Source: an uncultured Bacillota bacterium (lineage in GTDB: Bacteria > Bacillota > Clostridia > Lachnospirales > Lachnospiraceae). Taken from it: 64,000 bases of DNA. Both the position numbers and the translations under genes were made by a program. The notes under the pieces are model-generated. The model saw nothing but the letters and a program-made list of their open reading frames with translations, searched no databases and was not told the DNA's origin. Each line of letters opens with the position of its first letter. Position 1 is the first letter of the stretch. Below are positions 17,063 to 26,319 of this stretch, piece after piece. The stretch lies in assembly GCA_958352855.1 (NCBI GenBank), contig CATWQE010000007.1, positions 10,919 to 74,918 on the forward strand. The letters run 5' to 3'.

Positions 17063-18667
17063 CTAAGTTGCCGGTATCCCCTTTCTCTCCCTATATACCG
17101 AAGGCGACATACCTAATTTCTTCTTAAAGCTGTTACTGAAATAATACTGGTTTGCATAGCCGCATTTCATACTGATTTCTTTTAGAGAAAGATTTGTGGA
17201 TTCCAGATAATAACAGGCTCTTTCTATCCGAAAAGCCGCAATGGTGTCACTGATGCTTTGACCGGAGACTTTTTTAAACAAAGAACTCAGGTATGCAGGG
17301 CTGATGTTTGCGTGTCTTGCAATGTCATTGAGGCACAGGGAGCTGCTTTCAAAGTTTTCTTTTATATATCCCAAAGCTATGGTATATATCTGATTGTGAT
17401 AACTCTGCAGGGAAGAATCCAGTTTTTCGCACACTAAAGCACACAGGTGCGTCAGCCATCTTACAAACTGTTCATAGGTACGGAAGGAGTCAAATCTGGT
17501 ATAAACCTGGATGATTTCCTTTTCTAAATCTTCTGTATCCAGATTCATTTCATATAAAAATTTCAAAATCCGTCCCAAAAGGGAATAAATTCTAATAAAC
17601 ACCAGATTTTTGTCCTGTATTTTTTCTAATAAATTTTGAAAATAACAAGTAAGCCATTGCTCAATTGCGTTTAAGTCTTTGGAACAAATAAGGCGTATCA
17701 GTTCTTCTTCGGTATTTTCCGAAAAAGACAGGAGGCTGAATTCTTTGCCAAGTGCTTCTCTTGCATCAAAAATATTTTTATGAGGAAAGAAAAAGCGATA
17801 TTTCAGTGCATGAGAAGCGCTGGCAAAAGATACTGGAAGTTTCCAGATATTATCAGCAATGCTTCCAATTCCTATGTTTAGTGAAAGAACATTGTTTTTG
17901 CATAATTCAACCATAGAGGAGGCTACTTTATGTATGGATTGAAGAAAGTGCTGAGGATGTTTCGTATTTTGTCCTATAATACAAATAACCCCACTGAATT
18001 CCTTTAGATAAAAAACATGGTCAAAAATCTGCATTTGTTCTTTTACTAAATCCAGGACATTTAAAAGCTGAATCTGGTACTGAGTAAAATCTAATTCAGG
18101 TTTAGATGAGTTAGTTTCTGCTTCAATGATAAGCACATGGAAATAGTCATAGTCAAACTTTAAGTCTAAATATTCAAGATACTGGCTCAAGTGTGCGGCT
18201 GGATTTTCTCCAGGATAATGTAACAGGTCATGAAAGAATTTTTCTGTCATAACAGGTCGGCTGGCCTTTACTAATTCCGTATTTTTTTGTGTGCGGTCTA
18301 TTTCTGTAAAAGCATTTTTGACTTTTTCTGTAAGATAACTGTAATCCAGAGGTTTCTCAATATAATCATATACCCCCAGGCGGATAGCGCGTTTGGCATA
18401 CTCAAATTTGTCATATGCACTTACAAGAATTACTTTTATAAAGGGCTGGATTTCCTGGGCTTTCTGACTCAGGGAAATACCATCTAAATCAGGCATTTCA
18501 ATATCTGAAATAATTAAATCTACATGGGAACTTTTCAAGGTATCTAAGGCAGAAAGACTATTATATTTTACAGCAACTACGTTTGCATCCAGGGATTTCC
18601 AGTCAATATTTTTCTCAATTCCTTCTGCTGTAAGGCAGTTATCATCTACAATCATTACTTTCTTCAT
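17063..18667 (-). CDS. YesN-type response regulator with AraC DNA-binding domain
   Basis: A 534-residue regulator: receiver domain (about 1-120) with VDDN acidic pocket, phosphoacceptor Asp55 in LIISDIEMPD and the conserved Lys of YIEKPLDY; a long central linker; and a C-terminal AraC-type double helix-turn-helix (about 430-530; IARHANISPAYLSSLFKK and SMKCGYANQYYFSNSFKK). The ATG at 18667 is chosen because a receiver domain starts MKKVMIVDDN; a TTG 28 codons upstream adds only read-through of the kinase gene. The gene overlaps the kinase 3' end by 26 bases. It likely activates the divergent sugar importer operon. Confidence 0.92.
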   Translation of the reverse strand: MKKVMIVDDNCLTAEGIEKNIDWKSLDANVVAVKYNSLSALDTLKSSHVDLIISDIEMPDLDGISLSQKAQEIQPFIKVILVSAYDKFEYAKRAIRLGVYDYIEKPLDYSYLTEKVKNAFTEIDRTQKNTELVKASRPVMTEKFFHDLLHYPGENPAAHLSQYLEYLDLKFDYDYFHVLIIEAETNSSKPELDFTQYQIQLLNVLDLVKEQMQIFDHVFYLKEFSGVICIIGQNTKHPQHFLQSIHKVASSMVELCKNNVLSLNIGIGSIADNIWKLPVSFASASHALKYRFFFPHKNIFDAREALGKEFSLLSFSENTEEELIRLICSKDLNAIEQWLTCYFQNLLEKIQDKNLVFIRIYSLLGRILKFLYEMNLDTEDLEKEIIQVYTRFDSFRTYEQFVRWLTHLCALVCEKLDSSLQSYHNQIYTIALGYIKENFESSSLCLNDIARHANISPAYLSSLFKKVSGQSISDTIAAFRIERACYYLESTNLSLKEISMKCGYANQYYFSNSFKKKLGMSPSVYRERKGIPAT

Positions 18668-20462
18668 CGTTTTCCTCCATCTGGTCAAATTCAATGGTAA
18701 TGGATGTGCCTTTAAATAAATGGCTTTCAATGGCAATACTTCCATTTCCAAAATAAGGATTAGAAATTCGTTTATTTACATTTCCAATACCAAAATGTCT
18801 TTCATAATTTACAATCTTTTCATCCAGTGTTTTTCTCAATTCCTGAAGCTGTTCCTCCTTCATCCCAATACCATTATCTGTGATAGAAATGAGAACCGTA
18901 TCATCTCCATAGGAAAGATTAATGGAAATATGAATTTCAGGTGTACTCTGGGAGATACCATGCAGGATGCTGTTTTCCAGAAATGGCTGGAGTGTAAATT
19001 TACATATCAAAAAGTTATCAATGCCATCTTCCATATTGATTTCCCAGGTAAGGTTGTCATTATGACATAATTTTTCAATTTCCAGGTATAGTTTTGCAAT
19101 GGTTAATTCATCGCGGATGGATATTAAATCTTTTGATTTTCTAAGGGTCATGCGGTAAAAACGGGTAAGGTTTGTCAGCATCTGATTGGCAATATCTAAT
19201 TTCCCAAGGGACTGACAGGTTTGGATAGAACCCAGAATGTTATAAAGAAAATGAGGATTAATCTGGGACTGAAGAAGCTGATATTTTAACCGTTCTTCCG
19301 CAAGTGACAGCTCCAGAATAGACTGGAGATTATCATTTAAGGAATGCTGCATTTTTTGAAAGGTCACGCCTAGTTTATCAATCTCATCAAAAGTTTCAGG
19401 ATTGCGGTTTTGGGGTACTAAATTCTGAAGATTGTTATTATAAGCGTCTAACTGCAAGGTTTCCATAGCTTTTGATAATACTTTAATCCGTCTGGTAAGA
19501 TTTTTGGAAAACATGATAACTACCAGAACCGTCAAAGGAAGAGAGATTAAAACGGTTAACAGGATGCTGTTAATTAGTACATGGGTATTTTGCCTGATAT
19601 AAGAATCAGGAATTTCCGTTACATGAAGCCAGCCATTTTGTAATTGGGCAGTATGGTAGGTAATGTGAGATTCCTTTTTAATAGGATTCTTATTCTGGAA
19701 TAAAAAATCAGATTTTTCCTTATCAAGAGTGGTAGAGATTAAAGCTTCATTATTGCTGGCAATGATTTTTCCGTTATCGGTAAGGATATAGCTGGAAATG
19801 CTCTTATCCTGAAAGCTTTCCTGCAGGATAGAAGAAAATTCGGATGCATTTAGATGGATCATATAAGCATACTCTAAAGTTCCTGTATCCGGATGCTTTA
19901 AAATTCTGCAACAGGCAAGGGTATCTGATATATCATGAGTATTGGATACCAGAAAAGGAATAGACAGCCCTTCCTGGTAAAACCAGATAGAGGATGTTCC
20001 CGGATTTTCCAGAGCATTGCCGGGAAGCTGAAAATCTGAGAGACTGGATAATGGAAAGAAGTATAAGTTTTCCTGAGCCCCCATATGTTCATCCGGCAGA
20101 AATATACTGATATAGGTTAAATTAAAGGATGCCTGAAACATGGATAAATTACTTCGGGCTTCTGACAGAGCAGTTAATGTATCCTCAGGTGTTTCTGCCT
20201 GCATTAAATGATACATATCATATTGGAGTGAGTCAGCTACGTTTTCTACTTGCAGCAGACGGTTATAGAATTGTGTATGCAGTTGTTCGTCAGAAGAAAT
20301 AGAAGCATTCAGAATCTTATCTTCTGCAATATTATAGGAAACAGCATAAGAAATTCCACCTATAATGAAAATAGGGATTAATGTACATAACAAAAAAGCA
20401 CATAAAAGTTTGGTCTGAAAATGAGAAAAATAAATCCTTGAAGTCTTTATGAATTTTTTCAT
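18642..20462 (-). CDS. YesM-type sensor histidine kinase
   Basis: This 606-residue kinase has one N-terminal membrane helix (about 18-40), a large extracellular sensor domain, a second helix (about 295-320), a HAMP-like linker, and a His_kinase domain with phosphoacceptor His404 in INPHFLYNIL. The ATPase part shows NSILHGIS and DNGIGMKEEQL. YesM/LytS-type kinases with AraC regulators typically sense oligosaccharides or binding-protein complexes. It is divergent from the importer and GH172 operon, which is the probable target. Confidence 0.92.
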   Translation of the reverse strand: MKKFIKTSRIYFSHFQTKLLCAFLLCTLIPIFIIGGISYAVSYNIAEDKILNASISSDEQLHTQFYNRLLQVENVADSLQYDMYHLMQAETPEDTLTALSEARSNLSMFQASFNLTYISIFLPDEHMGAQENLYFFPLSSLSDFQLPGNALENPGTSSIWFYQEGLSIPFLVSNTHDISDTLACCRILKHPDTGTLEYAYMIHLNASEFSSILQESFQDKSISSYILTDNGKIIASNNEALISTTLDKEKSDFLFQNKNPIKKESHITYHTAQLQNGWLHVTEIPDSYIRQNTHVLINSILLTVLISLPLTVLVVIMFSKNLTRRIKVLSKAMETLQLDAYNNNLQNLVPQNRNPETFDEIDKLGVTFQKMQHSLNDNLQSILELSLAEERLKYQLLQSQINPHFLYNILGSIQTCQSLGKLDIANQMLTNLTRFYRMTLRKSKDLISIRDELTIAKLYLEIEKLCHNDNLTWEINMEDGIDNFLICKFTLQPFLENSILHGISQSTPEIHISINLSYGDDTVLISITDNGIGMKEEQLQELRKTLDEKIVNYERHFGIGNVNKRISNPYFGNGSIAIESHLFKGTSITIEFDQMEENDEESNDCR

Positions 20463-20643
20463 GGAAATTCTCCTTTGTGTTGATTTAGCTTAAAGTCATT
20501 ATAAGAGAAAGAAAAATCTCTTTCAACAAGGATAAAAATAATATAAACGAATCGAAAGATATTGTATTTTAGAAAAAAGGACTCTTTGTTATTCTTAGTT
20601 CATCAAAGTAATGGGCAGGAAGCCCGGACAGGAGGATTTAAGA

Positions 20644-21930
20644 ATGAGAAAGAAGATCGTGAGCGTGTTACTGGCAGGTGTCATGGCAATGGGAATGTTA
20701 GCAGGATGTGGCAGCTCCAAAGAAAGTGAAGGTGGAGATAATGCTGCGAAAGCAGAAGAAGGTGGAAAGAAAGACGGAGAGTATGATTTGACGCTATATA
20801 GCATCAATACCACAGATCCTGATTTTGATGGCTGGCTGGAGAATGTAGAGGAGGCTACCGGACTTAATATCAATGTAATTGCAGCACCGACAGATTCTGA
20901 TACCCGCCAGCAGAAGATTACCACAATTTTATCTACGGGCGACGATTCGGTTGATATTATTGAAATCAATGATGAAATGAGCGCTGCATTTAAAAATTCA
21001 GGATGGCTGGAAGGACTGAATGATACCGTTATGACCGAAGACATTCGTGATGAGTTTGCTAAGGGATATGTAGAAAATATGATTACAGACAAAGACGGAA
21101 ATATTGTTGGAGTTCCCGGATATGCTGGCTACCTTGCCTTTTGGGTAAACCAGGAGATTATGGATGAAGTTGGAATTACAGAAATTAATACGAAAGAAGA
21201 CTTCATGAAATATATGGAAGCTGTTTCTGCGGATGGAAGATACGGATATGGTGGTTCCTGGGAAAAAACATATGTATTTAATGAGATTGCACAGTTTGTA
21301 AATATGTTTGGCGGAGATTATTTTGACTGGACCAAAGCTGAAAACAAAGAAGCGATTCAGTTTTTAAAAGATATGGTGGATAACAGCCAGACGCCAATTG
21401 ACCAGATTGCAGATAAATATGAGCAGATGAATCCAAAGGCAAATGATGGAAAATATGGAAGCTGGTTTATGTGGGGACTTGGAACTGATTATGAAAAAGC
21501 AGGTATGTTGGGAGAAGACAAGATTCATATGGCTATGGTTCCAGATTTCAGCGGAAAGGGAGAGAGAGCTATTTTTACAGATTCCTGGAGTTATGTGCTG
21601 AATACTGCGTCTAAGAATAAAGAGGCAGCAATTAAGTTCCTTCAGTATATGGCAGATGAAGGGGGGATGGCAGCATCATATGAAGCCTTTGACAGATATC
21701 CTGCAAGAGCGGATGTGGCTGAGAAGATAGTTCCAGATACAGACCCTGCAAAAGAAATGTATTCCCGTTATGCTTCTGAATGTACTGTTTCAGGACGTCC
21801 AATGCTTCCACAAACCATGGAATTTATTACCGATATGGGTACTATTTTCCAGTCCTGTATGAAGGATGAGATTTCTGTAGATGAATTTTGTGAGAAAGCA
21901 CAGGAATTAGTAGAAAAATATAGTGAGTAA
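20644..21930 (+). CDS. sugar ABC transporter substrate-binding lipoprotein
   Basis: This 428-residue family-1 extracellular binding protein has a lipoprotein signal with lipobox LAGC and Cys22. Segments such as NEIAQFVNMFGGDYFDWTKA match the sugar-binding family. Start ATG at 20644 follows CAGGAGGA; an in-frame ATG 11 codons upstream lacks a site. It leads an operon of two permeases, a GH172 enzyme and a second, homologous binding protein (24918-26156). A hairpin separates it from the permeases, favouring higher binding-protein levels. Substrate inferred to be an arabinofuranose- or fructofuranose-containing oligosaccharide from the GH172 neighbour. Confidence 0.9.
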   Translation: MRKKIVSVLLAGVMAMGMLAGCGSSKESEGGDNAAKAEEGGKKDGEYDLTLYSINTTDPDFDGWLENVEEATGLNINVIAAPTDSDTRQQKITTILSTGDDSVDIIEINDEMSAAFKNSGWLEGLNDTVMTEDIRDEFAKGYVENMITDKDGNIVGVPGYAGYLAFWVNQEIMDEVGITEINTKEDFMKYMEAVSADGRYGYGGSWEKTYVFNEIAQFVNMFGGDYFDWTKAENKEAIQFLKDMVDNSQTPIDQIADKYEQMNPKANDGKYGSWFMWGLGTDYEKAGMLGEDKIHMAMVPDFSGKGERAIFTDSWSYVLNTASKNKEAAIKFLQYMADEGGMAASYEAFDRYPARADVAEKIVPDTDPAKEMYSRYASECTVSGRPMLPQTMEFITDMGTIFQSCMKDEISVDEFCEKAQELVEKYSE

Positions 21931-21958
21931 AGAACATAACAACTTAACAGGGAAAAAA

Positions 21959-21984
21959 CGCCGCAGGAAACAAAGCCTGCGGTG
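21959..21984 (+). terminator. intercistronic hairpin after the binding-protein gene
   Basis: CGCCGCAGG pairs with CCTGCGGTG over an 8-base loop. The tract after it (TATTTC) is poor in T, so it probably attenuates or protects the upstream mRNA rather than fully terminating. Confidence 0.6.
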
Positions 21985-22014
21985 TATTTCCTCAGATGAT
22001 AGGAGGAGAAAAGA

Positions 22015-22893
22015 GTGACGATTAGTAAAAAATCAATGAAATGGATTCCCTGGATTTTGATTCTTCCAGTTGTACTTATTCGTGGTTTTACTACCTTATA
22101 TCCGATTTTAGTAACTTTGAAAAATAGTTTATTTGATATAAAAGTTTTGTCAGGCGTTAATGAGTTTGTAGGTCTGGCGAATTATGTAAATGTATTTAAA
22201 GATGACAAAGTACAGACATCCATATCATTTACTGTAATTTTTGTTGTTGTTTCCATGGTATTTCATGTGATTCTTGGTGTGGCGCTGGCTTTAATCCTAA
22301 ATATGAAGTTTAAAGGCAGAAGATTTTTGCGAACCATTGTTTTAATTCCATGGGCCATGCCGGCAGTTGTTATTGGTATGGCAGCAAAGTGGGGCTTTAA
22401 TAATGATTATGGACTGGTAAATGATTTTATACGGCGTTTCGTAGAAGATTTCCAGTATAACTGGTTAATTAATACCGGTTCTGCCAGGGCAGCGGTTATT
22501 GCTATGGATTTATGGAAAGACCTTCCGTTTTTTGCAATTTTAGTACTGTCAGGGCTTCAGTTTATTTCTGGAGATATTTATGAAGCTGCAAAGGTGGATG
22601 GAGCAAACGCAGTACAAAGCTTTTTCCGTATTACCCTGCCTTTAATTATGAAAAATGTGGTTACACTGTGTATTCCATTTACACTTTGGAGACTGACAAC
22701 ATTTGATCTTGTATATGCCATGACTTCAGGAGGTCCTGGTGAGGACACTTCGTTAATTGCTTACAGGATTACCACAGAGGCATTTACAAACCTAAACGTG
22801 GGATATGCTGCTACGCTGGCGGTTATGTTATTCCTTGTAATGGCAGTCTTTAGTTTTATTAACATTAAGTTTATCAATAAGCTGGCAGATTAG
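22015..22893 (+). CDS. sugar ABC transporter permease, MalF/UgpA type
   Basis: This 292-residue membrane protein has six helices and the permease EAA loop (YEAAKVDGANAVQSFFRITLP) that contacts the ATPase. It begins at GTG behind AGGAGGAG, the only start with a proper site. It pairs with the permease encoded 11 bases downstream. No ATPase gene is in the operon. Confidence 0.93.
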   Translation: MTISKKSMKWIPWILILPVVLIRGFTTLYPILVTLKNSLFDIKVLSGVNEFVGLANYVNVFKDDKVQTSISFTVIFVVVSMVFHVILGVALALILNMKFKGRRFLRTIVLIPWAMPAVVIGMAAKWGFNNDYGLVNDFIRRFVEDFQYNWLINTGSARAAVIAMDLWKDLPFFAILVLSGLQFISGDIYEAAKVDGANAVQSFFRITLPLIMKNVVTLCIPFTLWRLTTFDLVYAMTSGGPGEDTSLIAYRITTEAFTNLNVGYAATLAVMLFLVMAVFSFINIKFINKLAD

Positions 22894-22904
22894 GAGGGGA
22901 TGTC

Positions 22905-23759
22905 ATGAAGGAGAGTAATAAATATAAAGTATACAGAGCCTTTACTGCGGTAGGCAGATGGGTATTATTTGCAATTGTTGCCTTTTTGATTTTGTTCCCT
23001 GTACTGTGGATTTTTATATCGTCCATTACACCGCCAGGGGAATTGTTTAAAATGCCTATTGATTATATTCCGGATCATCCTACATTGGATAGCTATAAAT
23101 TTTTGATAGAAAATGTGGGACTTTTGGAAAAAATCGGAAATACCGTTTTGATTGTAGGAATTACCATTGTGGTAAGTACTGTCTTATGTGCCATGGCGGC
23201 ATATGGATTTTCCAGATTTAATACAAAAGGCATAAGTATTGCCTTTGCATTTATTATTGCAACCATGCTGATTCCGGAAGTGGTAACAGCAAGACCTCTG
23301 TATGAGTTTATGAGAGCAGTAGGACTGTATGATACCTATCAGGGTCTGGTGATTCTGTATATCAGCGCTGTCATTCCGTTTACGGTATTGATTTTAAAGA
23401 ATTTTGCAGCAGAGATTCCGGTATCACTGGAAGAAGCGGCTGCTATAGACGGAGCAAATTTTGTACAGAGATTGTTTAGGGTAGTGTTACCGTTAATGAA
23501 ACCTGCTATTGCCACGGTTTGTATTATTAATTTTATTACCTGTTTGAATAACTTTTTTACCCCATTATATTATTCTAATGATATTCAGGTATTGTCTGTT
23601 GCAATTGTGCAGCTTCCGCTTAGGGATAATATGTATGGTGTGCCATGGGATTTGGTAAGCGCTATGGGCTGGATTATTTTGTTGCCAATTATTATCTTTG
23701 TGGCAATCTTTGAGAAACAGATTATGGATGGTATAATGGCAGGAGGAGTAAAGGCCTGA
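22905..23759 (+). CDS. sugar ABC transporter permease, MalG/UgpE type
   Basis: This 284-residue permease has six helices and the EAA loop EEAAAIDGANFVQRLFRVVLP near residue 180. It forms the heterodimer with the preceding permease. It ends with the typical GGVKA tail of this family, and the GH172 gene starts 36 bases on. Confidence 0.93.
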   Translation: MKESNKYKVYRAFTAVGRWVLFAIVAFLILFPVLWIFISSITPPGELFKMPIDYIPDHPTLDSYKFLIENVGLLEKIGNTVLIVGITIVVSTVLCAMAAYGFSRFNTKGISIAFAFIIATMLIPEVVTARPLYEFMRAVGLYDTYQGLVILYISAVIPFTVLILKNFAAEIPVSLEEAAAIDGANFVQRLFRVVLPLMKPAIATVCIINFITCLNNFFTPLYYSNDIQVLSVAIVQLPLRDNMYGVPWDLVSAMGWIILLPIIIFVAIFEKQIMDGIMAGGVKA

Positions 23760-23795
23760 TTTTGCCTGAAATTTGAGAAATAGGAGGATAAACAG

Positions 23796-24908
23796 ATGTA
23801 TTACGATTTCGGAGGAAGTTTAGGAAATTTACCATTGGCGAAGCATAGGAAAAGCCGTGCAATTAATGCAGAAAACCCAAAAGGAGAAAAAGGGAAAGGG
23901 GGTATGGCATCCAGTGATTTAGGACCTTCCAGAAAAGGAAGCCCATGCCTTAGGGATATTTTAAGTGGTCAGACAGTGACACTTGCAGAGATAGATGGGC
24001 CAGGTACAATTAATCATATTTGGATTACCGTAGATTCAAAAACTACAGAGGCAGATTGCTTTGTGTTAAGAGATTTGGTGTTACGTATGTATTGGGATGA
24101 TGAAGAAGAGCCATCAGTAGAAAGCCCTCTGGGAGACTTTTTCTGCTGTGGCTTTGGAAGAGAATGTAATGTAAATTCCATGCCAATTGCTGTGGTGCCA
24201 AGCAGGGGATTAAACTGCTATTTCCAGATGCCTTTTCGAAAAAAAGCAAGAATTACTTTGGAGAATCAGCATGTAAATCCTATTCCGGCGTTTTTCTACC
24301 AGGTGGATTATTGTCTGTATGATGAGGACTTGCCAGAGGACATTGGGTATTTTCATGCTCAGTGGAGAAGGGAAAAAATCACACAGTTACAAAAGGATTA
24401 TGTGATCCTTGATGATGTAAAAGGAAAAGGCCATTATGTGGGGACATATATGGCGCTTACCACGCTGGAGCGTTACTGGTGGGGAGAAGGAGAGATTAAG
24501 TTCTATATTGATGGAGATATAGAATATCCTACAATCTGCGGAACAGGAACAGAAGACTATTTCGGTGGTTCCTGGAGTTTTGCGAAGCAGGTCAACGGGA
24601 AAACAGTAGAGCAGAATTATTGTACACCATATTTAGGATATCCATATTATTCTTCACATGATGAAATGATTCATAATTTATACCACAATGATGACTGTAT
24701 GCCAATGAGAGGCTTCTACCGCTGGCATATTCAGGATCCTATTTGCTTTGATGAGGACTTAAAAGTGACCATTCAGCAGATTGGCGTAGGATATAGGGGA
24801 TTGTTTGAGCGGCAGGATGATGTGGCAAGTGTGGCATACTGGTATCAGGCAGAACCTCATAATCGTTTTCCCAAACTGCCTGACAAAGAAGAACGGTGGC
24901 CAAGATAG
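23796..24908 (+). CDS. GH172 (DUF2961) glycoside hydrolase
   Basis: This 370-residue protein matches the DUF2961 family, now GH172, which contains difructose dianhydride I synthase/hydrolase, alpha-D-fructofuranosidases and D-arabinofuranosidases. Visible signatures are the N-terminal region ending RKGSPCLRDI, ATLAEIDGPGTINHIW-like (VTLAEIDGPGTINHIW) and CGTGTEDYFGGSW with the glutamate of the active site. There is no signal peptide, so it acts on imported oligosaccharide. It lies between importer permeases and a second binding protein. The exact furanoside cannot be told from sequence. Confidence 0.88.
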   Translation: MYYDFGGSLGNLPLAKHRKSRAINAENPKGEKGKGGMASSDLGPSRKGSPCLRDILSGQTVTLAEIDGPGTINHIWITVDSKTTEADCFVLRDLVLRMYWDDEEEPSVESPLGDFFCCGFGRECNVNSMPIAVVPSRGLNCYFQMPFRKKARITLENQHVNPIPAFFYQVDYCLYDEDLPEDIGYFHAQWRREKITQLQKDYVILDDVKGKGHYVGTYMALTTLERYWWGEGEIKFYIDGDIEYPTICGTGTEDYFGGSWSFAKQVNGKTVEQNYCTPYLGYPYYSSHDEMIHNLYHNDDCMPMRGFYRWHIQDPICFDEDLKVTIQQIGVGYRGLFERQDDVASVAYWYQAEPHNRFPKLPDKEERWPR

Positions 24909-24917
24909 GAGCAGAAC

Positions 24918-26156
24918 TTGAAAAAATATGTATTGGGTGTTTTGCTTGGCTGCCTGTTGATGGCAGTCGGATGCAAAGACGGGCAAAAAGAAGGCAATAT
25001 ACAGGATGTACAAGAAAACGCAGCTTCTCAGAAAGAAACAATAACCATCATGCATATTGATGCAGAGGTACCTGGATTTTTGGAGTTCATTGAACAGGCG
25101 GAAAAAGAACTGGATTTGGAGATACAGGTAGTCTCCTGCCCTGCAAATGCAGATATCCGGCAGGCAAAAATATCTACTATTTTGGCGGCAGGGGAGACTT
25201 CAGTGGATATTTTTTCTGTGAATGATGAGATGGTCAGTGAGTTTAAATATAAAGGGTACCTGGAACCACTGAACGATAGGGTAATGACAGAAGAATTACT
25301 GTCAAAATATCCTGAGAGTTATATGCAGAATATTACCATGAAGGATGGAGAGGCCTATTCAGTTCCCTATTTTATGGATATCATGGTATTCTGGATAAAC
25401 CGGGAAATGACAGGAGACAGGAAAATCCAGACACAGGAAGATTTTCTTGCATTATTGGAAGAAGATTGGGGCAAAGGAATCTATGGATACGCAAGTGCAT
25501 GGGATAATACTTATGTATATAATGAACTTTCGGAATTTATTAATCTTTTTGGAGGAGACTACTATAACTGGGATAATAAAAATACAAGAGAAGCACTGAC
25601 ATTTCTTCATGATATGGCGGCAAAGGGGCAGATTCCTGTTTCCCAGATGGCAGACCAGTATGAACAAATGCAGCAGAAATTCATTGACGGAAAGTATGCA
25701 AGCATCTTTATGTATAGTGGTGCCATGGATGTGTTTGAACGTGCAGGGGTTTACAGTGAAGATAAAATTCAGGCAGTACCATTGCCACAATTTGAAAAGA
25801 GCGTTACCAATATTGCTGCATGGCAGTATGTGTTGAACAAGGCGTCTGAGCATAAGGAAGGAGCAGTAAAATTTCTAAAATATGCTGCAAGCAGAGAGGG
25901 AAGTATTTCTTACGCAGAGTGTATGAACCGACTTCCAGCCAGGCTGGATATTATTCTGGAGGAAGAACTGGACATTCCGGGATTTGATGTACTTCAGGAC
26001 TATGTAGAGCATGTGGAACTGAAAGAGCGTCCGTTTTCTAAAAATACCATGAAGGATATTTCTGATATGGGGACATTATTTCAGAAATATATGCTGGATG
26101 AAATCTCCCAGGATGAATTTTGCCGGAAAGCCCAGGCGATTGTAGACGGGTTTTAA
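24918..26156 (+). CDS. second substrate-binding lipoprotein, paralogue of the first
   Basis: A 412-residue lipoprotein starting at TTG behind AGGAG; lipobox ending in Cys19 (MAVGC). It aligns along its length with the binding protein at 20644 (shared DNTYVYNEL/KTYVFNEI, NLFGGDYYNWD and ISDMGTLFQ segments), so the operon carries two diverged copies. The second could broaden substrate range for the same permeases or present ligand to the YesM-type kinase. Last gene of the operon; no strong terminator follows. Confidence 0.88.
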   Translation: MKKYVLGVLLGCLLMAVGCKDGQKEGNIQDVQENAASQKETITIMHIDAEVPGFLEFIEQAEKELDLEIQVVSCPANADIRQAKISTILAAGETSVDIFSVNDEMVSEFKYKGYLEPLNDRVMTEELLSKYPESYMQNITMKDGEAYSVPYFMDIMVFWINREMTGDRKIQTQEDFLALLEEDWGKGIYGYASAWDNTYVYNELSEFINLFGGDYYNWDNKNTREALTFLHDMAAKGQIPVSQMADQYEQMQQKFIDGKYASIFMYSGAMDVFERAGVYSEDKIQAVPLPQFEKSVTNIAAWQYVLNKASEHKEGAVKFLKYAASREGSISYAECMNRLPARLDIILEEELDIPGFDVLQDYVEHVELKERPFSKNTMKDISDMGTLFQKYMLDEISQDEFCRKAQAIVDGF

Positions 26157-26201
26157 TGGATGGTATCAAGTGAATAAAGTTTCATTGTGCTAAAGAAAAT
26201 A

Positions 26202-26273
26202 TTATACAAATAAAAAAAAGTCTGTTATACTAAAGCGTGGTAAAAGCCAGATGTATCTGTTTTTACTGCGCTT
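26202..26273 (+). promoter_or_regulatory. glmS promoter region with leader hairpin
   Basis: A -10 box TATACT (26226-26231) with a weak -35 TTATAC (18-base spacing) is followed by a long imperfect hairpin (26233-26273): AAGCG, GTAAAA and AGAT on the left, matched by ATCT, TTTTAC and CGCTT. The predicted start lies at the hairpin's left foot. It is not a glmS ribozyme: no conserved core is present. It may be an operator or a leader structure. Confidence 0.45.
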
Positions 26274-26319
26274 ATGTTATGTTGGCTATTATCAGACAAA
26301 GACATCAGGAGGAAAAAGT

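Noticed and set aside
20463..20643. Catabolite-response (cre) site in the YesMN/importer divergent region
   Set aside because: No sequence close to the cre consensus was found here or upstream of the other sugar operons.
26157..26319. glmS ribozyme in the glmS leader
   Set aside because: The spacing fits, but the conserved catalytic core and cleavage-site sequence are absent; the region is an AT-rich promoter plus a simple hairpin.
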